A stretch of DNA of 64,000 nt, taken from Oscillospiraceae bacterium (GTDB taxonomy: Bacteria > Bacillota > Clostridia > Oscillospirales > Acutalibacteraceae). The stretch covers positions 310,001-374,000 of the forward strand of contig SVOB01000001.1 of NCBI GenBank assembly GCA_015066565.1, given 5' to 3'. A program made the position numbers and the translations under genes. The notes beneath the pieces were generated by a model. The model was given only the letters and a program-made list of their open reading frames with translations, did no database searches and was not told the DNA's origin. Of the stretch, positions 14,983 through 23,557 are shown one piece after another (positions within the stretch are counted from its first letter, which is position 1; each line of letters starts with the position of its first letter).

Positions 14983-17868
14983 TTACGCCTTCTTACAAAC
15001 GCCGTTGGAATCTGCCTTCCATTTAACGCCGCTTACTGAAAACGTTTTGCTCTTATACATTGCGCAATCGGAACCGAAATAATACTTCTTTCCGCTGAGC
15101 GAAGCAAACTTTGATTTATAGGCAACACAATCCTTGCCGATATAATACTTTTTACCGCTTACGGAAATGAGCTTGGATTTATATGCAACGCCGTCCTTGC
15201 CGAAGTAATACTTCTTTCCGCTGACAGAGGCGAGCTTGCTTGTATAAGCTACGCCGTCCTTTCCAAAGTAATATTTCTTTCCGTCGACAGAAGCGAGTTT
15301 GCTTATATAAGCTACGCCGTCTTTACCGAAGTAATATTTCTTGCCGCTTATTGACGCGAGCTTACTCATATAGGCTACTCCGTCCTTGCCCATATAGTAC
15401 TTTTTACCGCTTACGGAAATCAGTTTATTTGTATAGGCTGCACCGTCGGCTCCCATATAATACTTCTTACCGCTTACGGAGATGAGCTTCTTTGTATAAG
15501 CCGCGCCGTCTGCGCCCATGTAATACTTCTTACCGCTTACGGAGATGAGGCGCTTTGTATACATAACTCCGTCTTTGCCGAAGTAATACTTTTTCCCGTC
15601 AACAGTCACAAGCTTGCTTGTAACCATTTTTCCGTCTGAATCGAAGTAATAAGTTTTACCGTCGATTTCGGCAAGCTTATTCTTATATTTTACTCCGTCC
15701 TTGATATATTCCTTGTGACCGTCAGCAAATGTGTTCCAACCTTCATTCGGAGCCACGGCAAAATTAAAGGTGAAAGTATTTGTCTTTGTAAGCGCGTTCC
15801 AATCAAAGCCTTCCATACCGGGGAACAAGCCGTTAAATTCGTAAAGCCAACAATCAAGAGGCGCTTCGGTTGTAACAAGCATACCGGTTGTATCAACTTC
15901 AATACCGAAGCTGCTTATACCCTCGTATCCGAGCTCTTCACCTGTGCCGCCTGTTACTTTAAAGCCAGCGGGAGTAAGAGTCCATATATGCTCGTCATTT
16001 TCGGAAAATCCAACAAAAGGAGTTATACCGTGAGAAGCATTGTTTTCAAAATCGGTTTCACACCAGAAGAATCTCTTCTCGCCGACTTTTATTTCAATAA
16101 CGTCATCGGGCGTATAAATGTTACCCTCGTTATCAACGATATTTACATACGCCTTCCAGTTATCTTCGCCTCCGATTGTGAGCGCTTTGTCCCTGATTTC
16201 ATAAATATATTCGTTTTCAAGTTCAACCTGACCGTCAATAACGTTTACAGTTGACGGGTCGACATCATCATTCTTCGTAAAGATAACCGTCCCGTCAACA
16301 TATTCGAAATCGTAAAGGTCGATAAAATGGTCCTCGTCAAAATATCTGAACTTATCTGCGGCGTAACGGTTGCCCTCACCGTCCTCACAGAGAATACCAG
16401 CGAACATATTAGCGTCATAATTTGACCTTAACTCCTTAACCCTTTCGATTTCTCCATAGGTAAAGGCATTCCATTCACTTGTTTCAAAATCCTGAGGATT
16501 GATTTCAATTTCGCCCTCACCGTCATTGAATGAGTAATCCACGAACCACAAATCCCATTCGGGGCTGTAAACATTCTTAAAAACATGCCAGTCCGTATGG
16601 AAATTATCGGGGTCAGACTGATCCTCAATAAGCTTTGCGGTATAGGCAACACCTTCGGGGGATTCAATATTGATAAGGTTTCCGCACTGATCCGGTTCAC
16701 CGTCATTTCTCAGACTGTAAACGCCGATTTCTTCATCGGTATAGGTCAAATCCGAAATATCGATTCCGTCAACGGGAGTAACTACATACTGACCGGGGAG
16801 CTCAGGTATTGCCGCATAATCACAGACATAATATCCGTTTTCGTCTGTTTCAGGATTGTAGGAATACGCATATACATAGCTGTTGTTATATCCATCCTTA
16901 TAGATATTTGCGATTGAACTGTGAGTAGCGACGGTTAAGCGGTTATTAAGCGTTTCGGGCCATTCCGCCTGAACGGTTTCCATAATCGGAGGATAGCTAT
17001 CAAAAAGTTCTTCCTCGGTTGCAAACCAGGGGCGTTCGCCCTCATAATCGAATTCATAAATGCCGTCAATTATTTTATTGATTTTCTGTACCTCATAACC
17101 GTTCTGAACCCACTCGTCAAGCTCATCATCATAGTAGCCCGAATTCCAGTAGGTATATATTCCGTCAGGGTCGTCGGGATTTGAAACGAGCATACCGAAA
17201 TACATATATCCGCCCTGCATTTCATTGACAATGTAGCCTTCAACCTCGCCCTCGAATACGGTCTGATGGCGTTTTTCAACCTCAAGCTGCTGACCGTTTT
17301 CACAGACGAATATCGGGTCATATTCAACACCGTTTTCCTCGTGAACGGTTGCTACTTCCGCAGCGCCGTTGAAACCGTAAAGATTAACTGTTACGTCTTC
17401 GCCGAAAAAGACCTTCGGTCTTAAGTCCTGACAGTCAACGATAATAGCGTGGTCGGCTTCGGAATTGGGATTAACCGTAAGAACGCCGTCACCGATAAAG
17501 CTGACGCCGCATCCCCAGTCGGAAAAATCCATAATGCGAATACAATCAACCGTGTTTTCGCCGACTACATTGATTTTGAAATCACTTCCCATTGCGCCTG
17601 CAAACAGAATCATCTGCGTGTCTATGCCGCTGAGCGTAAGGGTGTTGGTTTCAACATCATACGAAACATTTTCAATTTCATCGCCAAGTTCGCCGTTTTC
17701 ATAAATAATCTTTTCAAAAGGCTCGTCAGGTATTTCCTTGCCCGTAGGGGTCTGAAATGCAAGAAAAGCGCTGTAAGGACTCGGCCCGCTGTTAAGCGCA
17801 AAAACGCTTATTGGCAATACACCGAGAAGCATTATCAAAGAAAGAAAAATCGCTAATACTTTTTTCAT
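14983..17868 (-). CDS. Secreted repeat protein A: beta-helix-like N-terminus, ten cell-wall-binding-type repeats
   Basis: A 961-residue protein with a signal peptide (MKKVLAIFLSLIMLLGVLPI). Residues 40-170 show alternating beta-strand/Gly patterns (NTLTLSGIDTQMILFAG, INVVGENTV, VSFIGDGVLTV, VFFGEDVTVNLYG) like right-handed beta-helix or Cthe_2159-type carbohydrate-binding domains. The middle is acidic and unassigned. From about residue 720 there are ten 21-residue repeats with the core GKKYYFGKDGVAYxSKL, similar in style to choline/glucan-binding repeats. The final 255 residues are virtually identical to those of the 18100-20337 protein. AAGGAGG precedes the ATG. It is likely a surface-bound binding protein; no enzymatic motif was found. 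A 45-bp element shared with the twin lies upstream. Confidence 0.82.
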   Translation of the reverse strand: MKKVLAIFLSLIMLLGVLPISVFALNSGPSPYSAFLAFQTPTGKEIPDEPFEKIIYENGELGDEIENVSYDVETNTLTLSGIDTQMILFAGAMGSDFKINVVGENTVDCIRIMDFSDWGCGVSFIGDGVLTVNPNSEADHAIIVDCQDLRPKVFFGEDVTVNLYGFNGAAEVATVHEENGVEYDPIFVCENGQQLEVEKRHQTVFEGEVEGYIVNEMQGGYMYFGMLVSNPDDPDGIYTYWNSGYYDDELDEWVQNGYEVQKINKIIDGIYEFDYEGERPWFATEEELFDSYPPIMETVQAEWPETLNNRLTVATHSSIANIYKDGYNNSYVYAYSYNPETDENGYYVCDYAAIPELPGQYVVTPVDGIDISDLTYTDEEIGVYSLRNDGEPDQCGNLINIESPEGVAYTAKLIEDQSDPDNFHTDWHVFKNVYSPEWDLWFVDYSFNDGEGEIEINPQDFETSEWNAFTYGEIERVKELRSNYDANMFAGILCEDGEGNRYAADKFRYFDEDHFIDLYDFEYVDGTVIFTKNDDVDPSTVNVIDGQVELENEYIYEIRDKALTIGGEDNWKAYVNIVDNEGNIYTPDDVIEIKVGEKRFFWCETDFENNASHGITPFVGFSENDEHIWTLTPAGFKVTGGTGEELGYEGISSFGIEVDTTGMLVTTEAPLDCWLYEFNGLFPGMEGFDWNALTKTNTFTFNFAVAPNEGWNTFADGHKEYIKDGVKYKNKLAEIDGKTYYFDSDGKMVTSKLVTVDGKKYYFGKDGVMYTKRLISVSGKKYYMGADGAAYTKKLISVSGKKYYMGADGAAYTNKLISVSGKKYYMGKDGVAYMSKLASISGKKYYFGKDGVAYISKLASVDGKKYYFGKDGVAYTSKLASVSGKKYYFGKDGVAYKSKLISVSGKKYYIGKDCVAYKSKFASLSGKKYYFGSDCAMYKSKTFSVSGVKWKADSNGVCKKA
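14989..15746. repeat. Copy 1 of a ~758-bp near-identical direct repeat (3' end of repeat protein A)
   Basis: Aligning this stretch with 18106-18863 at a constant offset of 3117 shows only about eight mismatches and no indels; the central ~590 bases (about 15046-15638) are identical. Inside are ten 63-bp subunits coding the 21-residue repeats. Identity stops abruptly at both ends, where the two genes diverge completely. Confidence 0.9.
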
Positions 17869-17934
17869 TTATAAATCCTCCTTTTAAAAGATTTATTAAA
17901 TATATTTTGATAATACTATATTCATTATATTTAT

Positions 17935-17979
17935 AACAATAAAAGTTGCCATATTGTCATTGACACAAACGGCAACTAT
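17935..17979. promoter_or_regulatory. 45-bp upstream element, copy 1, with nested palindromes
   Basis: These 45 bases are identical to 20404-20448. They contain AGTTGCC (17944-17950) and GGCAACT (17971-17977) as an outer inverted repeat and TGTCATTGACA (17955-17965) as a central palindrome. It lies about 65 bases upstream of repeat protein A. On the plus strand a TTGACA (17960-17965) is followed 16 bases later by TTTAAT, a weakened version of the promoter present in copy 2. The rest of 17980-18066 shows nothing recognisable. Confidence 0.75.
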
Positions 17980-18066
17980 TATTTAATTACAGAATCAAGC
18001 AATGTTATCTCAAAAAGCGATCGGGTTTGGAGCTCCAGTTATACGTTATACATATTTTACCGAGAA

Positions 18067-18092
18067 AAAAGCGGCTCGAAAGAGCCGCTTTT
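18067..18092. terminator. Terminator of repeat protein B gene (bidirectional shape)
   Basis: AAAAGCGGCTC (18067-18077) pairs with GAGCCGCTTTT (18082-18092), with a GAAA loop. The A/T-rich arms on both sides allow termination in either direction. It ends the minus-strand gene starting at 20337. Confidence 0.88.
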
Positions 18093-18099
18093 AATAATT

Positions 18100-20337
18100 T
18101 TATACTTTCTTACAAACGCCGTTGGAATCTGCCTTCCATTTAACGCCGCTTACTGAGAAGGTTTTGCTCTTATACATTGCGCAATCGGAACCGAAATAAT
18201 ACTTCTTTCCGCTGAGCGAAGCAAACTTTGATTTATAGGCAACACAATCCTTGCCGATATAATACTTTTTACCGCTTACGGAAATGAGCTTGGATTTATA
18301 TGCAACGCCGTCCTTGCCGAAGTAATACTTCTTTCCGCTGACAGAGGCGAGCTTGCTTGTATAAGCTACGCCGTCCTTTCCAAAGTAATATTTCTTTCCG
18401 TCGACAGAAGCGAGTTTGCTTATATAAGCTACGCCGTCTTTACCGAAGTAATATTTCTTGCCGCTTATTGACGCGAGCTTACTCATATAGGCTACTCCGT
18501 CCTTGCCCATATAGTACTTTTTACCGCTTACGGAAATCAGTTTATTTGTATAGGCTGCACCGTCGGCTCCCATATAATACTTCTTACCGCTTACGGAGAT
18601 GAGCTTCTTTGTATAAGCCGCGCCGTCTGCGCCCATGTAATACTTCTTACCGCTTACGGAGATGAGGCGCTTTGTATACATAACTCCGTCTTTGCCGAAG
18701 TAATACTTTTTCCCGTCAACAGTCACAAGCTTGCTTGTAACCATTTTTCCGTCTGAATCGAAATAATAAGTTTTACCGTCAATTTCGGCAAGCTTATTCT
18801 TATATTTTACTCCGTCCTTTACGTATTCCTTGTGACCGTCAGCAAATGTGTTCCAACCCTCATTGAGATTAACCTCAAATGTAAATTCGGTCGTTTTCGT
18901 TGAGATTTCGAACGTATCGGTTTCTTCGGGAACCGTAACTAATGTATATTCGGAATTATCAACATCGTCGATATCCTCAACCAGAGTTGCTATATAAGCG
19001 CCGGGAACGTCTGAAGCCTCCTCAATAGCATAAACGTAATGATGCGCTTCGCCGTCAGTCCAATGATTATAGATTACGTACTGATTTCCATCGGAATTTT
19101 CATAAAGGTTGCCGTTGACTGTCTCATATTCGCCTGTAAGATAGAGTTTTTCATACTCCTCATCCATTACAGCGGTGAAACCTGCGGGAAGCTGTTCATA
19201 ATCTGTTGTGCCGATAACAATGGGCGTAAAGCTTGTATCCGCTTCAAAGCCATATTCACCCTGTAAGAGCTTGTAAATAGTGCCCTTGAAGGTGTATGTA
19301 GAAGCATCGTTCTGATCGGTATAGCTGTAACCGTTATGGTCAAGCATATAAATACCGTTGGGGTCAGCTGAGTTAATCAACTGAGGACCGGAATGAGCGT
19401 CGTTTGCATCAAAGAAGAAAATTGAGCTTAACTCTTTGCCGGTTACGGTCATTGAAAAACCAAGCGAATCAAATTCGTCCTTTGTGAACTCAACCTGTCC
19501 CATCTCATTACCGTATTCCGCAAGGAAGACGGGATCACTGAAATACATACCGTATTCTTCGGAATAAATGTATCTTGAAACATGATATGACTTTTCGCCA
19601 AGTGAGCTTGTCCAGATGCTTACGCCGTAGTACGTGTCGGGGTCGTCCGCCTTGACAGCCGCTTCACCTTTGTAACCGTCAGCTTCGGAGTCGGTTATCA
19701 CATACACTTCCATATACTGAGAATTCTGATAGAAGAAAGGTGCAACGTCAATATCAAATAATTCCTGACCGCTTACGGCTGTAACTGCCTTATCGGCATT
19801 GTCAATCAAATTCATACTGCTGTAATAAACTCCTCCATCTCCGAAGAGCTTAACAGTCACGCCACTGTCAACGGTGAGCTTTGACGCAGTATGTTCCGCA
19901 CGGAAAACAATTGCACTGTCGGCAAGTTTCTCTTCGTTAATAGTAAGCATGCCGGTGCCGGTAATTGTAACCGAGCCACCCCAGCCGTCGCCCCATGCCG
20001 CGAGCATAGCTATCTCGCATTCGCCGACAACATTGATTTTGAAATCATCGCCCATCATATTGGCGCTGATAGCCGCTTTTTTATTCTTGTAGTTGTCAAG
20101 AGTAAGCGTGTTTGTCGCCTTATCATAGGTAACGCCCGGAACAGCGTTATTGAAAGCTTTCTTTTCACTGTAAACGTGATCGTACGCTTTATCATCCGGC
20201 TCGCCTTCACCTGCATAATAAACGCTGATGAAAGCCCACTCAACATCTGCCGGACCGTTATTTGCCGCAAACGCAGCAATATGGATAGCGGTGATAAGCA
20301 TAACGGCAGTTAATAAAACAGCCAATACTTTTTTCAT
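18100..20337 (-). CDS. Secreted repeat protein B, twin of the 14983-17868 protein
   Basis: The start at 20337 (MKKVLAVLLTAVMLITAIHI, signal peptide) follows AAGGGGG; an upstream in-frame ATG at 20421 has no such site. The 745-residue protein has an N-terminal region with the same beta-strand rhythm as its twin (NTLTLDNYKNKKAAISANMMGDDFKINVVGE is shared in style, GDDFKINVVGE nearly verbatim), a different middle, and the same ten-repeat C-terminus (GWNTFADGHKEY to the end) differing only at two or three residues. It is probably a surface-associated carbohydrate- or wall-binding protein. It is transcribed divergently from the HTH regulator, with the 45-bp element between them. Confidence 0.82.
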   Translation of the reverse strand: MKKVLAVLLTAVMLITAIHIAAFAANNGPADVEWAFISVYYAGEGEPDDKAYDHVYSEKKAFNNAVPGVTYDKATNTLTLDNYKNKKAAISANMMGDDFKINVVGECEIAMLAAWGDGWGGSVTITGTGMLTINEEKLADSAIVFRAEHTASKLTVDSGVTVKLFGDGGVYYSSMNLIDNADKAVTAVSGQELFDIDVAPFFYQNSQYMEVYVITDSEADGYKGEAAVKADDPDTYYGVSIWTSSLGEKSYHVSRYIYSEEYGMYFSDPVFLAEYGNEMGQVEFTKDEFDSLGFSMTVTGKELSSIFFFDANDAHSGPQLINSADPNGIYMLDHNGYSYTDQNDASTYTFKGTIYKLLQGEYGFEADTSFTPIVIGTTDYEQLPAGFTAVMDEEYEKLYLTGEYETVNGNLYENSDGNQYVIYNHWTDGEAHHYVYAIEEASDVPGAYIATLVEDIDDVDNSEYTLVTVPEETDTFEISTKTTEFTFEVNLNEGWNTFADGHKEYVKDGVKYKNKLAEIDGKTYYFDSDGKMVTSKLVTVDGKKYYFGKDGVMYTKRLISVSGKKYYMGADGAAYTKKLISVSGKKYYMGADGAAYTNKLISVSGKKYYMGKDGVAYMSKLASISGKKYYFGKDGVAYISKLASVDGKKYYFGKDGVAYTSKLASVSGKKYYFGKDGVAYKSKLISVSGKKYYIGKDCVAYKSKFASLSGKKYYFGSDCAMYKSKTFSVSGVKWKADSNGVCKKV
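18106..18863. repeat. Copy 2 of the ~758-bp direct repeat (3' end of repeat protein B)
   Basis: Partner of 14989-15746, about 99 percent identical by eye and without indels, in the same orientation. The pair could recombine and delete the 3.1 kb between them, fusing the N-terminus of protein B to the 3' end of A. This makes the locus a likely site of assembly collapse or phase-like variation. Confidence 0.9.
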
Positions 20338-20403
20338 TGGTAAATCCCCCTTTTTTAGTGTATATTTTACACAATATAATGATACTACAATTTTTATAAA
20401 TCC

Positions 20404-20456
20404 AACAATAAAAGTTGCCATATTGTCATTGACACAAACGGCAACTATGATATAAT
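20404..20456 (+). promoter_or_regulatory. 45-bp element copy 2 overlapping the regulator promoter
   Basis: 20404-20448 is the exact second copy of the nested-palindrome element. Here TTGACA (20429-20434) with a 16-base spacer and TATAAT (20451-20456) makes a good plus-strand promoter for the HTH regulator. The right arm GGCAACT lies inside the spacer and the central palindrome covers the -35, so a protein bound to the element would block or control this promoter as well as the divergent repeat protein B gene. Confidence 0.72.
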
Positions 20457-20511
20457 AAAGAAAAAAGTACTATATAATAACCGTCATATAAATCAAAGGA
20501 GTATTTATCAA

Positions 20512-21882
20512 ATGAAATTTTCAGATATTCTGAATGATTTTATTCAACAAATAGGTTGTACATCAAAGGAAATTTCAGTTGCTTCGGGGCTATCGGTAGC
20601 GCAAATAAGCAAATACAGAAACGGAAAAAGAACTCCTCGTGAAAACAGCGAGCAATTCAAGGCTCTTTCAGAGGGACTGTTTTTTCTTGCTAAGAATAAC
20701 GGCATTGAGTTTAATGAAGAAGAAATACTTAATCAGTTTAAGACGGCGATGCAAAAAAAGGAAGATGTCCCCGATGTACTTTCAGAGAATTTCCGTTTTC
20801 TTGTAACTCAACTTAAGATTAATATGTCTGACTTATCAAGCTTTATGAATTATGATTCGTCTTTTCTGTCTAAAATTAAGAATAACGACAGAAAGCCTTC
20901 AAACGCGAATGATTTTTGCTCTGATGTAGGGAAATTTGTCTCAAAACGGTTTAACAATCCGGGCGGCAGAATTCTTCTTGCATCGGTTCTCGGCGGAAGC
21001 GAAGAGCAATACAGGGATGAAAAGACAACGGAAGATGCCGTATATAATTATCTTATTTCCGAGCATACTCCGTCTGACGAAGTAATTGAAAGCTTTTTAT
21101 CTTCTTTGAACAAGACCGTAATTAGTCAAAATAATCAAAGCACATCAAAAAAGCTGCCGTCAATTCCGAAAACATTTAACAGGACAAAGCTATATTCCGG
21201 TTTGTCCGGTATGAAAGCGGCTGAATCGGATTTTTTTAAGTACACTATCCTTTCTTCCTCAAAAAAAGATGTTTTCATTCACTCCGAAATGGGAATGAAC
21301 GAGGTTGATAATGAACAGAAGTCAAAGCTTACCTCAGCCGTTGAAATGTTAATTTCAAAGGGAATACATTTAACACTGATACATAATATTTACAGACCGA
21401 TTGAAGAAATGCTGACAGGACTTGAGGTATGGTTACCGTTATATATGACGGGTATGGTAAACTCGTTTTATTTTGAAGAGCCGCTTTCCTATGAATTTCC
21501 CCAGATTCTTTGCACCTCGGGCGTTGCGGCAATGCAGGGAGAGTGTATTTTATCAAATCAGGAATTGTCAACATTTTTAATGACAACAAACCCGACCCAG
21601 CTTGAATACTTTTTCCAAAAACGTAATTATATGCTTTCAAACGCACTTCCGTTGATTAAATTCTACTCAGGTAAAAACGAAAAAGACTATAATTCGTTTG
21701 TAAAAAACAGTTCAAATTATTCTAAAATCTACGAAATAAAGAAGCCTGAATTTCCAAATATTTCATTTACGGTTAACAGCAACGAATGGATTTCAGTTAA
21801 CAGAATTGTTTCCGAACCCCTTCATTTTATAGTCTTCAATAAAAGACTAATAAATGCAATTGAAGTATTTTTACAAAACTGA
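20512..21882 (+). CDS. Large XRE-type regulator with unknown sensor domain
   Basis: A 456-residue protein. Residues 5-60 are a helix-turn-helix of the XRE/lambda-repressor kind (TSKEISVASGLSVAQISKYRNGKRTP). Residues 95-145 look like a second, divergent copy (NMSDLSSFMNYDSSFLSKIKNNDRKP). The remaining 250 residues, with VFIHSEMGMNE and ISKGIHLTLIHNIYRP, match no domain I can name and may be a sensor. It lies 21 bases upstream of the GH26 mannanase in the same orientation and is divergent from repeat protein B, so it probably controls all three, including itself through the palindromic element. Its signal is unknown. AAAGGAG precedes the ATG. Confidence 0.75.
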   Translation: MKFSDILNDFIQQIGCTSKEISVASGLSVAQISKYRNGKRTPRENSEQFKALSEGLFFLAKNNGIEFNEEEILNQFKTAMQKKEDVPDVLSENFRFLVTQLKINMSDLSSFMNYDSSFLSKIKNNDRKPSNANDFCSDVGKFVSKRFNNPGGRILLASVLGGSEEQYRDEKTTEDAVYNYLISEHTPSDEVIESFLSSLNKTVISQNNQSTSKKLPSIPKTFNRTKLYSGLSGMKAAESDFFKYTILSSSKKDVFIHSEMGMNEVDNEQKSKLTSAVEMLISKGIHLTLIHNIYRPIEEMLTGLEVWLPLYMTGMVNSFYFEEPLSYEFPQILCTSGVAAMQGECILSNQELSTFLMTTNPTQLEYFFQKRNYMLSNALPLIKFYSGKNEKDYNSFVKNSSNYSKIYEIKKPEFPNISFTVNSNEWISVNRIVSEPLHFIVFNKRLINAIEVFLQN

Positions 21883-21903
21883 TTTTTAAACAGGTGAATA
21901 AAA

Positions 21904-23364
21904 ATGAAAAGCAAAAATATACTTATATCGCTTTGTGTTTATTTGACCGTTTGTATTCTTCTTTCGGGTTGTTCAATCGAAAGAAAGAAACAAGCTCTTT
22001 CAAACGCTAACGCTGGCGAAATGACAAAAGCAATATATAATTATCTCTGCTCTGTCGAGGGTGAAAAAGTGTTGAGCGCTCAGCAGGAATCGACCTGGGT
22101 TGATTCAAGCGAATACGAGATGAATTATATTTACACCGCCTCGGGAAAATACCCTGCCATTCGCGGACTTGACTATATGGACGACGACTTTGACGGCGTT
22201 AATAAAAGAGCGATTGACTGGTGGCAAAAAGGCGGGCTTGTTACTGTCTGCTGGCACACCGGAAGCGATTTTTCGGGCGCCTGGAAAGAAGCTATGGACT
22301 CGGAAATAGTTGACTGGGATAAGGCGTTGACCGAAGGCACCGAAGAAAACAAAGCCCTGCTCAACGGTATGGACAAAGCGGCAAAGGCTCTTAAAGAGCT
22401 TAAAGATAACGGAGTGACAGTCATCTGGCGCCCCTTCCACGAGGCTGACGGCGGCTGGTTCTGGTGGGGCAAGGGCGGAAGCGCTAATTTCGTAAAGCTC
22501 TGGAGAATGATGTACGACCGTTACACTGATTATTGGAAGCTTGACAATCTTATCTGGGTTCAGGGTTTTTCGCATAACGGAGAAAAAATCGGCAAATGGT
22601 ATGTCGGAGATAAATATTGCGATATTATCGGCGCGGACAGTTACGACGGGGGCGCTCAACCCGAATTATACAAGACGGTTAAAAAGCTCAATACAAACAA
22701 GCCTGTTTGTTTTCACGAATGCGGCGATAACCCGACTGAAGAACAGTTAAAAGAAACTAAATGGCTTTGGTTTATGACGTGGCATTCGGAATATCTTATT
22801 GATAACAACTCTACTAAGGAGATTAACGCTCTTTATAACAGCGATTATGTAATCACGCTTGACGAGCTGCCCGAATTTTTAAAGGAGAATATGACAGAGC
22901 CTATGAACGATACAGATATTATTACCAATAACAGCCCCGTTTATGAGGTTAAAAGCATAATTGATTTGACCGATTGGTTAGGAAAAAATCAGAACGAGCT
23001 TGATATTGACGAAAAATATATTTCCAACGACGGCGCATTCAGAATAATCAACGTCAAAGGCGACCTTTTCGGCGAGGAGTGCGAGGGAACCGCGTATTTC
23101 TTATACTTAAAGGAAGAAAGCGACAGATATATTGAAAGAATATATATTTTCGTCCATGAGCTTGACTATTCATATTGCCTTGAAGAGTTCAAAAAGCTTT
23201 ACGGCAAGCCGTCGTCATACGGCGAAGAGCCTTATGTTGAATCACTCGGCGGAGCAGTAAACTGGACGGAATATGAAACGGATGATTTTACTGCCCGTCT
23301 TGAATCGGCAAGTAAATACGATTTCTTTACGGTTGAATTCCGTTATAAAGGTCTTGATATTTAA
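21904..23364 (+). CDS. GH26 beta-mannanase lipoprotein
   Basis: A 486-residue protein with a lipoprotein signal (ILLSGCSIE), so it is anchored on the outer membrane face. The GH26 barrel spans about residues 40-330: acid/base Glu in WRPFHEADGGWFWWG, nucleophile Glu in KPVCFHECGDNP, and GLDYMDDDF near the N-terminus. It should cleave beta-1,4-mannan or glucomannan (some members act on other beta-glycans). The last 130 residues (INVKGDLFGEECEGTAYF onward) form an extra domain I do not recognise. It is in an operon with the HTH regulator and ends at the terminator 23379-23406. Confidence 0.9.
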   Translation: MKSKNILISLCVYLTVCILLSGCSIERKKQALSNANAGEMTKAIYNYLCSVEGEKVLSAQQESTWVDSSEYEMNYIYTASGKYPAIRGLDYMDDDFDGVNKRAIDWWQKGGLVTVCWHTGSDFSGAWKEAMDSEIVDWDKALTEGTEENKALLNGMDKAAKALKELKDNGVTVIWRPFHEADGGWFWWGKGGSANFVKLWRMMYDRYTDYWKLDNLIWVQGFSHNGEKIGKWYVGDKYCDIIGADSYDGGAQPELYKTVKKLNTNKPVCFHECGDNPTEEQLKETKWLWFMTWHSEYLIDNNSTKEINALYNSDYVITLDELPEFLKENMTEPMNDTDIITNNSPVYEVKSIIDLTDWLGKNQNELDIDEKYISNDGAFRIINVKGDLFGEECEGTAYFLYLKEESDRYIERIYIFVHELDYSYCLEEFKKLYGKPSSYGEEPYVESLGGAVNWTEYETDDFTARLESASKYDFFTVEFRYKGLDI

Positions 23365-23378
23365 ATAAAAAAATGTTT

Positions 23379-23406
23379 CCCCTTACGTTCTGTAAGGGGA
23401 TTTTTT
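23379..23406. terminator. Bidirectional terminator between GH26 and the spoVA operon
   Basis: CCCCTTAC (23379-23386) pairs with GTAAGGGG (23392-23399), followed by ATTTTTT on the plus strand. On the minus strand it is followed by AAACATTTTTTT, so it can also end the spoVA transcript. Confidence 0.88.
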
Positions 23407-23557
23407 ATTTTTCAATTAAATTCTGAGTTAACTGTTTGCCCTTAAAGACACTAAAGACTATTATCCCAACCGTCAGTAATGCCCTGATAATATTAATTAT
23501 TCTTATTGACTTTGTCGCGATATTTATATATTTTAAATCCTTTAAAAATTCGTTCAT
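23405..23557 (-). CDS. 50-codon membrane peptide overlapping spoVAD
   Basis: The ATG at 23557 overlaps the spoVAD stop (ATGA), with a GAAAGAGA purine stretch just upstream. The product begins MNEFLKDLKYINIATKSIRI, continues with a hydrophobic segment (IINIIRALLTVGIIVFSVF) and ends with a polar tail. It sits where other Clostridia carry spoVAE (about 116 residues), but its sequence does not resemble SpoVAE. Translational coupling and the terminator just beyond its stop support a real gene. Its function is unknown; it could be a small SpoVA-channel accessory. Confidence 0.55.
   Translation of the reverse strand: MNEFLKDLKYINIATKSIRIINIIRALLTVGIIVFSVFKGKQLTQNLIEK

Noticed and set aside
15050-15700. 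Regular 63-bp repeats as a possible CRISPR array
   Set aside because: The units are contiguous coding repeats (21 residues each) without unique spacers, inside an open reading frame.
15715-16254. Plus-strand open frame of 179 codons within repeat protein A
   Set aside because: Antisense shadow of a strongly supported coding region; no start signal and Cys-rich, low-complexity translation.
22105-22659. Minus-strand open frame of 184 codons inside the GH26 gene
   Set aside because: The plus strand carries clear GH26 catalytic motifs; the opposite frame has no recognisable feature.
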